23,113 bases of DNA from DAOUMF01 sp034408935 (GCA_034408935.1 DAOUMV010000019.1:1-23113); one strand, 5' to 3'; counted from the first letter of the stretch, positions 1 to 8,060 are shown. The notes: generated by a model not told the origin, from the sequence alone. Program-made: numbers and translations.

Positions 1-1061
1 AGGTTCGTGCCGGCGAGGCGGACGACGACGGGGACGTTGACGTCCATCTCCTTGTGGGCGTCGACGACGCCCTGGGCGATGACGTCGACGCGGGCCATGC
101 CGCCGAAGATGTTGATGAGGATGGCGCGCACGTCGGGGTCTTCGGTGAGGATGCGGAAGGAGTTGACGACGCGGCCGACGTCGTTGACGGTGGCGATGTC
201 GAGGAAGTTGGCGGGGTCGCCGCCGGCGAGCTTGATGGCGTCCATGGTGGACATGGCGAGGCCGGCGCCGTTGACGACGCAGCCGATGTTGCCGGTCAGC
301 TTGACATAGTTGTTGATGCCCATCTCCTGCGCCCGCACCTCCAGGGGGTCTTCCTCGGCGGTGTCGCGGAGGGCGGCGATGTCCTTGTGGCGGTAGAGCC
401 CGCTGTCGTCGAAGTTCAGCTTGGCGTCGGCGGCGAGGAGGCGGGCGTCGTCGGTGACGACGAGGGGGTTGATCTCGGCCAGGGAGCAGTCGTTCTCGAC
501 GAAGGCGCGATAGAGGCCGGACATGGCCTGGACCGCGGGTCGCATGAGGTCGCCGCCTAGGTCAAGGGCGAGGGCAAGCTCGCGGCCCTGGTAGGCCTGG
601 AAACCGATGGCGGGGTCGATGGGGAGGCGGTGGATGAGCTCCGGGGTCTTGGCCGCCACCTCCTCGATTTCCACGCCACCGGCAGCGGAGGCCATGACGA
701 GCGGGAAGCCGATGGAGTTGTCGATGACGATGCCCAGGTAGAGCTCGCGGTCCACCTTGAGCTGCTCCTCCACGAGCACGCGGTTGACGCGGCGTCCCTC
801 GGGGCCGGTCTGGTGCGTGACGAGCTGCATGCCGATGATCTGGTCGGCGGCCTCGCGGGTCTTGTCGGGGGTGTCGGCGAGCTTGATGCCGCCGCCCTTG
901 CCGCGGCCGCCGGCGTGGATCTGGGCCTTGACGGCGACAGGGGTGCCGAGCTCGGCGGCGATGGCGGAGGCCTCGTCAGGGGAGGAGGCTACGCGTCCGT
1001 TGGGGACAGGAACGCCGTAGCGGGCGAGGACTTCCTTGGCCTGGTATTCGTGGACTTTCAT
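1..1061 (-). CDS. sucC: Succinyl-CoA ligase [ADP-forming] beta subunit, 3' end cut by window edge
   Basis: Beta subunit of succinyl-CoA synthetase, the TCA-cycle enzyme that makes ATP or GTP from succinyl-CoA; it acts with the alpha subunit SucD in the cytoplasm. The minus-strand reading begins MKVHEYQAKEVLARYGVPVP, the classic SucC start. The ATP-grasp loop GGRGKGG lies near residues 51-57 and the C-terminal CoA-ligase domain carries NIGCVVNGAGLAMSTMD and NIFGGMARVD. The reading frame is open to the window edge, with 353 codons present of a usual 385-390, so about 30-35 C-terminal residues lie outside. The ATG at 1059-1061 is preceded by a GAGGT ribosome-binding site (1067-1071). sucD would be expected just beyond the left edge. 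The family call is very secure; the ADP versus GDP preference is not readable here. Confidence 0.97.
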   Translation of the reverse strand, partial: MKVHEYQAKEVLARYGVPVPNGRVASSPDEASAIAAELGTPVAVKAQIHAGGRGKGGGIKLADTPDKTREAADQIIGMQLVTHQTGPEGRRVNRVLVEEQLKVDRELYLGIVIDNSIGFPLVMASAAGGVEIEEVAAKTPELIHRLPIDPAIGFQAYQGRELALALDLGGDLMRPAVQAMSGLYRAFVENDCSLAEINPLVVTDDARLLAADAKLNFDDSGLYRHKDIAALRDTAEEDPLEVRAQEMGINNYVKLTGNIGCVVNGAGLAMSTMDAIKLAGGDPANFLDIATVNDVGRVVNSFRILTEDPDVRAILINIFGGMARVDVIAQGVVDAHKEMDVNVPVVVRLAGTN

Positions 1062-1126
1062 GCGTTACCTCACTACAGGTGTTGGCGGGACGGTATCGTG
1101 GGCACTCTGGGGAAGTGACCGCGTTC

Positions 1127-1156
1127 AGTCTATGCGGTGGGCAGACGATGTGTCTA
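1127..1156 (-). promoter_or_regulatory. Possible sigma70-like promoter for sucC
   Basis: Reading the minus strand, TAGACA (1151-1156; 5/6 to the -35 consensus) is followed after 18 nt by TAGACT (1127-1132; 4/6 to the -10 consensus). It lies about 65 bases upstream of the sucC start in the 249-base divergent gap. Weak pattern evidence only. Confidence 0.25.
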
Positions 1157-1258
1157 GAGCGGGGTCATGCGAGGGACAGGCGATGCTGGTAGCATTGAGG
1201 CGCGAGGGGTGGTGGGAACGGCGGGTGGCAATGCGACGGCGTCCGCGACCCTGCCCGA

Positions 1259-1287
1259 TGGACACGGCAGGAGCGGAGAGCTAGAGT
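1259..1287 (+). promoter_or_regulatory. Possible promoter of the AgpS-like/glpD/lipid kinase operon
   Basis: TGGACA (1259-1264; 5/6 to TTGACA) is separated by 17 nt from TAGAGT (1282-1287; 4/6 to TATAAT). A start near 1294 would leave a very short leader that still holds the AGGA at 1303-1306 before the ATG at 1311. No operator is evident in the remainder of this gap. Confidence 0.35.
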
Positions 1288-1310
1288 ACCTGCAGGAAGT
1301 GTAGGACACG

Positions 1311-3035
1311 ATGCAGAGTGAGAAGACCGGAAGCGGGCGCGAGGGAAGAACGCTGTGCAAGTGGTGGGGTTGGGGTGAGGAGGGCAGGGAATTCCACTTG
1401 CCGGACCCTGAGCGGTTCTGGAGCTATCTCCACATGCGCCTGGGCCCAACGGAGCCCTGCAGCCGTCTGGAGTCGCTGGAGGGGGTGGATCTGCGGCCGT
1501 CGCGGCTGACGGCGGGAGTGGCGTCGGCGCTGGCTGGGATCGTGGGGGAGGGAGGCGTGTCGACGGAGGGCCCGGACCGGGCGGTGCGCAGCCTGGGAAA
1601 GGGATACAAGGACGCGGTGCGTATCCGGCAGGGCCAGGTGTCCAAACCCACGGACGTGGTGGTGTGGCCCCGGAACGAGGATCAGGTGAGGGCGGTGGTG
1701 GAGCTGGCGGCGCGCGAGGGGATCGCTGTGATCCCCTTCGGCGGCGGCACGTCGGTGGTGGGCGGGCTTGAGCCCGCTGGGGAGGGGCCGGCCCTGACCC
1801 TGGATCTGGGGGAGATGGCGCGGGTCGTGCGCATCGAGCGCGAGTCGGCCACGGCGACGGTGGAGCCGGGCATCGCCGGCCCCGATCTGGAACGCCAATT
1901 GAACGCGGCCGGCTTCACGCTGGGCCATTTCCCGCAGTCGTTCGAATTCTCGACCGTAGGGGGATGGATTGCCACGCGCTCCGCGGGCCAGAAGTCCACT
2001 CTGTATGGGAAGATCGAGGAGCGGGTGCAGGGGCTGCGCCTGGCTTACCCCGACGGGCTGCTGACCACGCCCGCCGTGCCGGCGGCCGCGGCCGGCCCCG
2101 ATCTGGTGCAGCTCATCGCCGGGTCCGAGGGCACCCTGGGGGTCATAACCGAGGCCACCCTACGCTTGGCGCCGCTACCTCCGTATCAGGACTACAAGGG
2201 CTATCTCTTCTCCGACTTCGCGGAGGGGGTCGGCGCCGCGCGAGAGATGATGCAGGCCGGGCTGGAGCCGGCTGTCCTCCGCTTGTCAGATCAATTAGAA
2301 ACCGCGACCAGCCTGGCCCTGCGGCCGACCCGGCAGGGCCTGTCAGCCGCCGTGGAGCGGGCGGGTCTCTGGTATCTTTCCCGGAAAGGACTGCGCTTGG
2401 AGTCGGCTTCTCTCATGATCCTGGGCTTCGAGGGGGAGGAGGCGGCCGTCAAGCACGGATGGGCGGAGGCGAGACCTGTGCTGCGGCGCCACGGCGGGCA
2501 GTCGCTGGGCGGGAGCCCGGGAAGGGCATGGGATCGATCTCGATACGACGCTCCGTACTTGCGGGACCTCCTGCTGGATCACGGGGTCATGGTGGATACG
2601 TTGGAGACGGCAACCACATGGGACCGCTACCTCTCGCTCTACGGGGCGGTACGAGATGCCGTGAGCGGCGCTCTGGGCGAGGGGGCTGCAGTAATGGCTC
2701 ATCTGTCGCACTCATACAGCGACGGCGGGTCCATCTACTACACTTTTCTGGCGTCCCAGGAACGCGGTGGTGAGATCGAGCAGTGGGAGAGGGTGAAGGC
2801 GGTCGCCACGGAGGAGATCGTCCGCCAGGGGGGCGCGCTCAGCCACCACCACGGCATCGGCAGCGACCACCGGGCGTGGATGGAGCGCTACCTGGGCCCC
2901 TCCGGCGCGCGATGGCTTGCCGCCCTGAAGTCGACGCTCGATCCACGGGGGGTCATGAACCCCGGCAAGCTGGTACCTGAGCTTTCGACGAGCACGGATC
3001 AGCCCGCGATGGGCACGGAGGATGCACATGCGTAA
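1311..3035 (+). CDS. FAD-binding oxidase, alkylglycerone-phosphate synthase (AgpS)-like
   Basis: A 574-residue flavoprotein of the PCMH/VAO family. The N-terminal KWWGWG stretch (17-22), the FAD pyrophosphate loop PFGGGTSVVGGLEP (142-155), the FPQSFEFSTVGGWIATRSAG segment (about 207-226) and the C-terminal SHHHGIG motif (511-517) together match alkyldihydroxyacetonephosphate synthase, where the His cluster and flavin exchange the acyl chain of acyl-DHAP for a fatty alcohol. The closing LDPRGVMNPGKL is typical of the family. The ATG at 1311 has AGGA four bases upstream; no closer in-frame start precedes the conserved KWWGWG. The gene overlaps glpD and heads a three-gene operon with a lipid kinase. 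Ether-lipid synthesis is therefore plausible, but related FAD oxidases of unknown substrate share these motifs, so the substrate is inferred. Confidence 0.85.
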   Translation: MQSEKTGSGREGRTLCKWWGWGEEGREFHLPDPERFWSYLHMRLGPTEPCSRLESLEGVDLRPSRLTAGVASALAGIVGEGGVSTEGPDRAVRSLGKGYKDAVRIRQGQVSKPTDVVVWPRNEDQVRAVVELAAREGIAVIPFGGGTSVVGGLEPAGEGPALTLDLGEMARVVRIERESATATVEPGIAGPDLERQLNAAGFTLGHFPQSFEFSTVGGWIATRSAGQKSTLYGKIEERVQGLRLAYPDGLLTTPAVPAAAAGPDLVQLIAGSEGTLGVITEATLRLAPLPPYQDYKGYLFSDFAEGVGAAREMMQAGLEPAVLRLSDQLETATSLALRPTRQGLSAAVERAGLWYLSRKGLRLESASLMILGFEGEEAAVKHGWAEARPVLRRHGGQSLGGSPGRAWDRSRYDAPYLRDLLLDHGVMVDTLETATTWDRYLSLYGAVRDAVSGALGEGAAVMAHLSHSYSDGGSIYYTFLASQERGGEIEQWERVKAVATEEIVRQGGALSHHHGIGSDHRAWMERYLGPSGARWLAALKSTLDPRGVMNPGKLVPELSTSTDQPAMGTEDAHA

Positions 3036-4725
3036 GAGGTCGCCACCGGTCAACCCGACTGCTGCCGACGTCAGCCGTGCCGCCCTGCTGGAGCGGCTTG
3101 AGCGGGAGACGTTCGACGTAGCGATCATCGGCGGCGGCATTACGGGCGCCGGCATCGCGCGGGACGCCGCCATGCGTGGCCTCTCCGTCGCCCTCATCGA
3201 GAAGGGGGACTTCGCTTCGGGCACGAGCGGGCGGTCGTCGCGCCTCATCCACGGTGGTCTGCGCTACCTACGTCACGGCCAGATGCGGTTGGTGCGCGAG
3301 GGGCTGCACGAACGCGGGCTCCTGCTGCGGCTGGCTCCCCACCTAGTGCGGCCTTTGCCCTTCATACTGCCGCTGTATCCGGAGAGTCACCATAGGCCGC
3401 TGCGGCTGCGGTTTGGCCTGGTGGGGTATGACCTGCTCGCCGGTGGGCTGGGCATTGGCCGACACCGCAGCCTGTCGCCCGAGAAGACACTGGAGGCGGA
3501 GCCGCAAGTAAAGGGCGAGGGGCTGATAATCAGCTATCGTTATTTCGACGGCGTGACCGACGATGCCCGCCTAACGCTGACCGTGGCCCTATCGGCGGTG
3601 AGGCTGGGGGCTGCAGCCGTCAACTACGTGGAAGCAGTGGGCCTGGAGAAGACGGGCGAACGTATCGCCGGCATCCACTATCGCGATCTGGTCAACGGTG
3701 GCGAAGGCACCGTTCGCGCCCGGGCAGTAGTGAGCGCCGCCGGTCCCTGGACGGACCAGGTGCGGTCGCTGGTGGGGGCAGCCAGCCTCTTGCGTCCCAC
3801 AAAGGGCATCCATCTGGCGGTGCCCCGGAGCCGCCTCCCTATCAACGACGTCGTCGCCTTCGGCTGGAGCGGCCGCGACCTGTTCGCCATGGCTCACGAC
3901 CGGCACACGTACATCGGCACGACCGACACCGATTTCACCGGCGATCCCGGCGGAGTGGAAGCCGACTACGAGGACGTAGCGTACGTGCTGGAGGCCGCCA
4001 ACGGTACTTTCACGACTGGCCTTACGATGTCCGACGTGGTGTCCACGTGGGCCGGTGTACGCCCGCTGATCCGGGAGGAGGGCGCTCCCTCAAGCGTGCC
4101 TCGCGACTACGAGATCGTGGACGGGCCCGCCGGGCTATACACGATCTGTGGCGGGAAGCTCACGACCTTCCGCTCTATGGCGGAGCACCTGGTGGATTAC
4201 GTCATAGAGCGCGACGGCGCTGGCTTCTCGAAGCAGCCGGCGCGGTGCCGGACGGCCCGCGTGCCGCTACCCGGCGGTGGGGCCGCCGACTTCGCTCGAT
4301 ACGAGAAGGATGCGGTGGCGGCCCTACAGGACGGATGGCAGATCGATGAGGAGGCCGCGAAACGGCTGGTGAACGTGTACGGGACGGAGCACGTGCGGGT
4401 GCTGAGCCACGCCGTCCGCGAGCCGGATCTGCTCAAGCCCCTGGGGCCCGACTGTCCAGTGCTGGCCGTCGAGGTCGTGCACGCAGTGCGGCAGGAGATG
4501 GCCGTTACTCTGGAGGACTTCCTGCGCCGCCGCAGCGGCATGATGTTGTTCGGAGAAGAGGCGGGAAGAGGGGTGACGCGTGAGGCGGCACGGCTGATGG
4601 GTCGGGCGCTGGGGTGGAACCGAAAGGAGAGCGACCGCCAGGTAGCCGCCTATCGGGAGGCCGTCGCCCGCATGATGGCTTTCCGCTCCCAGGCCGAGAC
4701 CTCCGCCGGGGAGGCGGGGGAGTGA
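3028..4725 (+). CDS. glpD: FAD-dependent glycerol-3-phosphate dehydrogenase
   Basis: Oxidises sn-glycerol 3-phosphate to dihydroxyacetone phosphate at the membrane, passing electrons to quinone. About 565 residues, a normal GlpD length. The dinucleotide-binding motif GGGITGAG (35-42) and the family signature GTSGRSSRLIHGGLRYL (65-81) are present, followed by the DAO domain and a C-terminal GlpD cap domain. An ATG at 3022 is also in frame but abuts the GGAGG at 3017-3021; the ATG at 3028 sits six bases downstream and is preferred. It overlaps the end of the AgpS-like gene by 8 bases (ATGCGTAA), and its stop overlaps the start of the lipid kinase. The DHAP it makes is the backbone from which the AgpS substrate derives, so the grouping is metabolically coherent. 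Confidence 0.95.
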   Translation: MRKRSPPVNPTAADVSRAALLERLERETFDVAIIGGGITGAGIARDAAMRGLSVALIEKGDFASGTSGRSSRLIHGGLRYLRHGQMRLVREGLHERGLLLRLAPHLVRPLPFILPLYPESHHRPLRLRFGLVGYDLLAGGLGIGRHRSLSPEKTLEAEPQVKGEGLIISYRYFDGVTDDARLTLTVALSAVRLGAAAVNYVEAVGLEKTGERIAGIHYRDLVNGGEGTVRARAVVSAAGPWTDQVRSLVGAASLLRPTKGIHLAVPRSRLPINDVVAFGWSGRDLFAMAHDRHTYIGTTDTDFTGDPGGVEADYEDVAYVLEAANGTFTTGLTMSDVVSTWAGVRPLIREEGAPSSVPRDYEIVDGPAGLYTICGGKLTTFRSMAEHLVDYVIERDGAGFSKQPARCRTARVPLPGGGAADFARYEKDAVAALQDGWQIDEEAAKRLVNVYGTEHVRVLSHAVREPDLLKPLGPDCPVLAVEVVHAVRQEMAVTLEDFLRRRSGMMLFGEEAGRGVTREAARLMGRALGWNRKESDRQVAAYREAVARMMAFRSQAETSAGEAGE

Positions 4726-5642
4726 GCACGGGTCACCTGCTAATCGTCAACCCGCGCTCCGGCCGTGGACTGGCAAGTCAGCAGTGGCCCCAGACGGAGA
4801 GGCGACTGCGCGCGATCCAGCCATCCTTTGATGTCGCCTTCACTCAGTCGTCGGGGGACGCGACACGGCTGGCGGCCGAGGCTGTGGGGCGGTATGAGGT
4901 GGTGGTTGCCGTGGGCGGCGACGGCACGACGAACGAGGTGGTGAACGGCCTCATCGGCCAGGACGGGGCGGTGCCGTCGGGGGTGGCCTTGGGAGTGATC
5001 CCCGCGGGCACTGGCAGCGACTTCCTGCGCAGCTTCGGGGCGCCGCGCTCTCTGGAGGGGGCTGCGGCTATCATAGCCCGGGGGCAGCGGCGCGACGTCG
5101 ATGTGGGGCGTGTGCGGTTCCTGGACTTCGATGGTGCGGCGACTACCCGCTACTTCATCAATGCGGCCGAGGTGGGCTTGGGGGCGGAGGCGTGCAAGGC
5201 GGTGAACCGCTCCTCCAAGCGGTTCGGGGCTGCCGTGACCTACCTATGGGCCATTCCGGTCGCGATGCGGCACTATCGTGACCAGCCGGTGTCCTTCTCC
5301 ATGGACGGCGGACCTGCGGAGACTGTGACCCTGAACAACGCCTGGATCGCCAATGGATCCTACTCGGGTGGAGGGATGCGGTCGGCGCCGTCGGCCCGCC
5401 CGGACGACGGCCTGCTGGATGTGGTGCGGATCCTCCACGCCGGGCTGCTGCAGCGTCTGAGGAGCGTGGGAAAGTTGCACAGCGGCGCCTTCGTTGACCT
5501 TCCGCATGTCGACTGCCGCACGGCCTGCCGCGTGGAGGTCGAGGCGGAGACCCGGGTGCCGGTGGAGACTGACGGCGAGCCAGTGGGCACTGTGCCAGCC
5601 ACCTTCGACTTGCTGCCGGCAAGGCTGCCGGTCATCTGCTGA
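4722..5642 (+). CDS. Diacylglycerol kinase-family lipid kinase (DagK/YegS type)
   Basis: Phosphorylates a lipid hydroxyl such as diacylglycerol, or possibly an alkyl glycerol, using ATP, feeding phosphatidate back to phospholipid synthesis. The start GTG (4722) overlaps the glpD stop as GTGA, with GGAGG at 4710-4714 seven bases upstream; the longer upstream reading is only the shadow of glpD. From that start it has 306 residues, standard for the family. It opens with GHLLIVNPRSGRG, carries the nucleotide-binding GGDGT (65-69), and then GTGSDFLRSFG (96-106). NxxxxGGGM-like residues (NGSYSGGGMRSAP) lie in the second half. The exact lipid substrate cannot be read from the sequence; sphingosine or alkylglycerol kinase activity are alternatives. 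Confidence 0.92.
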   Translation: MSTGHLLIVNPRSGRGLASQQWPQTERRLRAIQPSFDVAFTQSSGDATRLAAEAVGRYEVVVAVGGDGTTNEVVNGLIGQDGAVPSGVALGVIPAGTGSDFLRSFGAPRSLEGAAAIIARGQRRDVDVGRVRFLDFDGAATTRYFINAAEVGLGAEACKAVNRSSKRFGAAVTYLWAIPVAMRHYRDQPVSFSMDGGPAETVTLNNAWIANGSYSGGGMRSAPSARPDDGLLDVVRILHAGLLQRLRSVGKLHSGAFVDLPHVDCRTACRVEVEAETRVPVETDGEPVGTVPATFDLLPARLPVIC

Positions 5643-5705
5643 ACGGTGGGCGGCGCGAGTCTGGAGCAACCACCCGCGGGAGTGCCACTCTGCAGCGCTT
5701 GAGCG

Positions 5706-5711
5706 CATAAT
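5706..5711 (+). promoter_or_regulatory. Possible -10 element before the small membrane protein
   Basis: CATAAT (5/6 to TATAAT) lies in the 92-base gap after the lipid kinase; a start near 5718 would place the GGAGGT at 5726-5731 and the ATG at 5735 just downstream. No convincing -35 is seen, so the gene may simply be read through from the operon. Confidence 0.25.
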
Positions 5712-5734
5712 CGGCGGGGTCCAATGGAGGTACG

Positions 5735-5992
5735 ATGGGCGCGAGATGGTTCCTGATCGTTGGAGCCGTTTTCCTGCTCCTCGCTTGGGGGGCCTCGGCT
5801 ACGGGCCTGATACGACAGGCACCCGCTACGCTGCGACTGCTGGTCGCCGTACTTTTCGTTCTTGCCGCTGTCCGAGTTGGGCTGAGCATCGCGATCATCG
5901 CATTCGACTTGTCGCCGATCTCGTTCTTGATTCCCATATCCTTGGGTATCGCGGCGTGGTGGATAAGGCCTGGACGCAAGGTCCGTCCGTAG
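5735..5992 (+). CDS. Small three-helix membrane protein, unknown function
   Basis: An 85-residue protein made almost entirely of hydrophobic segments: about residues 5-24, 33-56 and 60-76, ending in a basic tail (RPGRKVRP). The ATG follows GGAGGT (5726-5731) at short spacing, supporting translation. No family is recognised and no catalytic motif is visible. It lies 92 bases after the lipid kinase on the same strand, so it may be the last member of that lipid operon or stand alone. A real membrane protein is likely, because the hydrophobic periodicity and the ribosome-binding site agree; any role would be a guess. Confidence 0.65.
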   Translation: MGARWFLIVGAVFLLLAWGASATGLIRQAPATLRLLVAVLFVLAAVRVGLSIAIIAFDLSPISFLIPISLGIAAWWIRPGRKVRP

Positions 5993-6062
5993 AGGGCAGA
6001 TGTTCCGCAGCGGCTCTCCGGTAGGAGGTGAGGCCGGGGGGCGAGCTTGCACGAGTGTGGGA

Positions 6063-6091
6063 TTGACCGAAACGTGCCTCATACGCACAAT
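6063..6091 (+). promoter_or_regulatory. Putative promoter for the alpha/beta hydrolase
   Basis: TTGACC (6063-6068; 5/6) and CACAAT (6086-6091; 4/6) are spaced by 17 nt in the 149-base gap before the hydrolase. The predicted transcript would start inside the stem-loop at 6091-6110, an arrangement that could affect initiation or mRNA stability. Confidence 0.4.
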
Positions 6092-6110
6092 GGGCGAAGC
6101 AACTCGCCCA
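6091..6110 (+). other. Perfect 7-bp stem-loop at the predicted 5' end of the hydrolase mRNA
   Basis: TGGGCGA (6091-6097), loop AGCAAC, then TCGCCCA (6104-6110). No T-run follows, so it is not a classical terminator. It lies directly after a predicted promoter and upstream of the GAGGAGGGG ribosome-binding region (from about 6126). It could be an operator palindrome or a 5' mRNA stabiliser; function inferred. Confidence 0.45.
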
Positions 6111-6141
6111 CGTCGGTCATTCTCGAGGAGGGGAGGGCGGC

Positions 6142-6960
6142 ATGCCATTCGCGGCCGTCAACGGCGTCAACCTGTACTACGAAGTGCACGGCGACTCTGG
6201 GGAGCCGCTGGTCTTGATCCACGGCTACACCGGTGACATCACCGACTGGCGACACCAGATCCCGGAGTTCTCGCGCACGCATCGCGTCCTGGTTCTGGAC
6301 AATCGCGGACACGGCCGATCGGAGGCGCCGCGGGATCGCTCGGTCTACACGATCCCGGAGATGTCGCGGGACGTGGAGGCGCTGGTAGAGCAGGTCGGAT
6401 TCGAGCGGTTCCACCTGCTTGGCCACTCGATGGGCGGCGGCGTCGTGCAGGAGATCGCACTGCGCAGCCCGCAGAGGCTGCTGTCGCTTACGCTTCACGA
6501 TACGTCGTGTCGGTTTAACATGGACGCTGATCCGGAGATCGCGGCATGGCGTGATAAGCGATTCCACCTGGCGGAGACGCAGAACATGGCAGCCGTCGCC
6601 GACGAAGAGCCCCCGTTTCCACCACCTCCCCATATGCCTGTCGAGCGCCTCGAGGAGACGAAGGAGCGGCTCTCTCGCATGTCCATCGACGCCTTCATCG
6701 GCGCTTGGAGCGGTCTCACCGACTGGGAGGGCACGGAGGACAGGGCCCATAAGATCCAGACGCCTACACTCATCATCTACGGTGACCTGGACATGCCGCT
6801 GCTCATCGAAGGGTCCGTGAAGCTGGCGCAGTTCATCCCTGGCGCTGTGGTTGAGGTCATAGCCGAGACGGCGCACTCGCCGCAGTGGGAGCGGCCCGAG
6901 CTGTTCAACGCGGCATTGCGCCGCTTCCTGGAGCAGCACGCTGGTAGTGCCTCGTCGTAG
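6142..6960 (+). CDS. Alpha/beta-fold hydrolase
   Basis: A 272-residue cytoplasmic serine hydrolase of the alpha/beta fold. The oxyanion-hole HG is at 27-28 (LVLIHGYTG), VLDNRGHGRSEAP lies near 51-63, and the nucleophile elbow GHSMGG is at 94-99 with Ser96. The likely acid is Asp215 or Asp217 (IYGDLDMPL), and His245 (AETAHSPQW) completes the triad. These features fit the broad 3-oxoadipate enol-lactonase/haloperoxidase-like group, but the substrate is not determinable. The ATG at 6142 has a strong purine-rich ribosome-binding site. It stands alone between a small membrane protein and a carboxypeptidase, with its own candidate promoter. Confidence 0.9.
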   Translation: MPFAAVNGVNLYYEVHGDSGEPLVLIHGYTGDITDWRHQIPEFSRTHRVLVLDNRGHGRSEAPRDRSVYTIPEMSRDVEALVEQVGFERFHLLGHSMGGGVVQEIALRSPQRLLSLTLHDTSCRFNMDADPEIAAWRDKRFHLAETQNMAAVADEEPPFPPPPHMPVERLEETKERLSRMSIDAFIGAWSGLTDWEGTEDRAHKIQTPTLIIYGDLDMPLLIEGSVKLAQFIPGAVVEVIAETAHSPQWERPELFNAALRRFLEQHAGSASS

Positions 6961-6988
6961 GGCAACACAGGCTGGCGCAATCCCCCAA

Positions 6989-7018
6989 TTAACCAAATCG
7001 ACGCAATCTCTATTTACT
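6989..7018 (+). promoter_or_regulatory. AT-rich candidate promoter for the carboxypeptidase
   Basis: A conspicuous low-G+C stretch carries TTAACC (6989-6994; 4/6 to -35) and, 18 nt later, TTTACT (7013-7018; 4/6 to -10). Transcription would begin only a few bases before the ATG at 7030, which fits the absence of a visible Shine-Dalgarno and suggests a near-leaderless mRNA. Confidence 0.35.
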
Positions 7019-7029
7019 AGACAGCGTCG

Positions 7030-8043
7030 ATGAACAGGGAAAGACGGCGGTATTCGCGGCGCCGCGATCAGCCCAGGCGGCAGGGATGGTGGCTCCCGCT
7101 TCCGATCGCGGCGGTGATAGTGGCACTACTGCTGAGTTCGCACCTGGCCGACGAGGGCGGTAATCAGCCTGCCGCTTCGACAGCGTGCCAGACCGCCAAG
7201 GACTGCACGCCTGCCGCGCTCGCCGCGGTGGCATGCGATTCTGGCGGCGCCTGCGCGGGCACCGAGAACGAGCCAGCCTACGTGGGTGACGTAAGGCCGG
7301 GCGACATTACGGGCCAAGCAGCAGCGGTGATCGAAGAGCCGTGCGGAGCGTCGCTATACGATTACGACGGCCAACAGCGACGGGCCCCGGCCAGCCTCGC
7401 CAAGATCGCGACGGCGCTCGTTGCGGTGGAGGGGGCGGATCTCTCGGAGATGGTGGACGTGGATGTGGACGGGGCGGAGCTGGCGGTGACGACGGACTCG
7501 ACGACGATGGGGCTGGAGCCCGGGCAGCAGCTCAGCCTGCGGGATCTGCTGTACGGGCTACTCCTGCCTTCCGGGAACGATGCGGCTATCGCAATCGCGG
7601 AACATGTGGCGGGGAGCGAGTCGGCGTTCGTTGATTTGATGAACGGCGAGGTAGCGGAGCTGGGGCTGGGGGACACTCACTTCGCGAACGTGCACGGTCT
7701 GGACGACCCGGGTATGTACACGTCGGCATACGACATCGCCATGCTGGGGCGGGAGCTGATGCGACAGCCGGAGCTGGCGGTAATCGTGGGCACGCGAATC
7801 TACCAGCCGACGTGGGACAAGCCGCCCTTGTGGAACGGCAACCGGCTGCTGTACTCATATCCGGAGTCGATCGGGGTGAAGATCGGCTACACGGACGACG
7901 CCGGGGGGACGATCGTGGCGGCTGCGGAGCGCGACGGCAGGGTGCTGATCGCGTCGGTGCTGGGAAGCGCGGGCATCTACCAGGACGCCATCACGCTTCT
8001 GGAGTGGGCGTTCGAGAACGTCCCATCGGTCTGCCCCGAGTAG
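7030..8043 (+). CDS. D-alanyl-D-alanine carboxypeptidase-like protein (peptidase S11), KIG variant
   Basis: Penicillin-binding-protein family enzyme expected to trim the terminal D-Ala of peptidoglycan stem peptides outside the membrane. It has 337 residues with an Arg-rich cytoplasmic N terminus and one hydrophobic anchor (about 21-39). The catalytic SLAK (SxxK, 122-125) and SGN (181-183) motifs are intact. The third motif reads KIG (284-286) where the family normally has KTG, within VKIGYTDDAGGT. Residues 50-105 form an unusual Cys-rich linker (Cys53, 59, 69, 75, 105), with another Cys near the C terminus (335), so disulfides are plausible. No beta-barrel C-terminal domain is present. Start chosen because it precedes the anchor. 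The family is secure; activity with KIG is likely but unproven. Confidence 0.9.
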   Translation: MNRERRRYSRRRDQPRRQGWWLPLPIAAVIVALLLSSHLADEGGNQPAASTACQTAKDCTPAALAAVACDSGGACAGTENEPAYVGDVRPGDITGQAAAVIEEPCGASLYDYDGQQRRAPASLAKIATALVAVEGADLSEMVDVDVDGAELAVTTDSTTMGLEPGQQLSLRDLLYGLLLPSGNDAAIAIAEHVAGSESAFVDLMNGEVAELGLGDTHFANVHGLDDPGMYTSAYDIAMLGRELMRQPELAVIVGTRIYQPTWDKPPLWNGNRLLYSYPESIGVKIGYTDDAGGTIVAAAERDGRVLIASVLGSAGIYQDAITLLEWAFENVPSVCPE

Positions 8044-8045
8044 AG

Positions 8046-8060
8046 GCCCGCCAAGCGGGC
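8046..8060 (+). terminator. Short GC hairpin after the carboxypeptidase stop
   Basis: GCCCGC (8046-8051), loop CAA, GCGGGC (8055-8060) immediately follow the stop codon. There is no T-run, so termination efficiency is doubtful; it may instead protect the mRNA 3' end. Confidence 0.35.
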
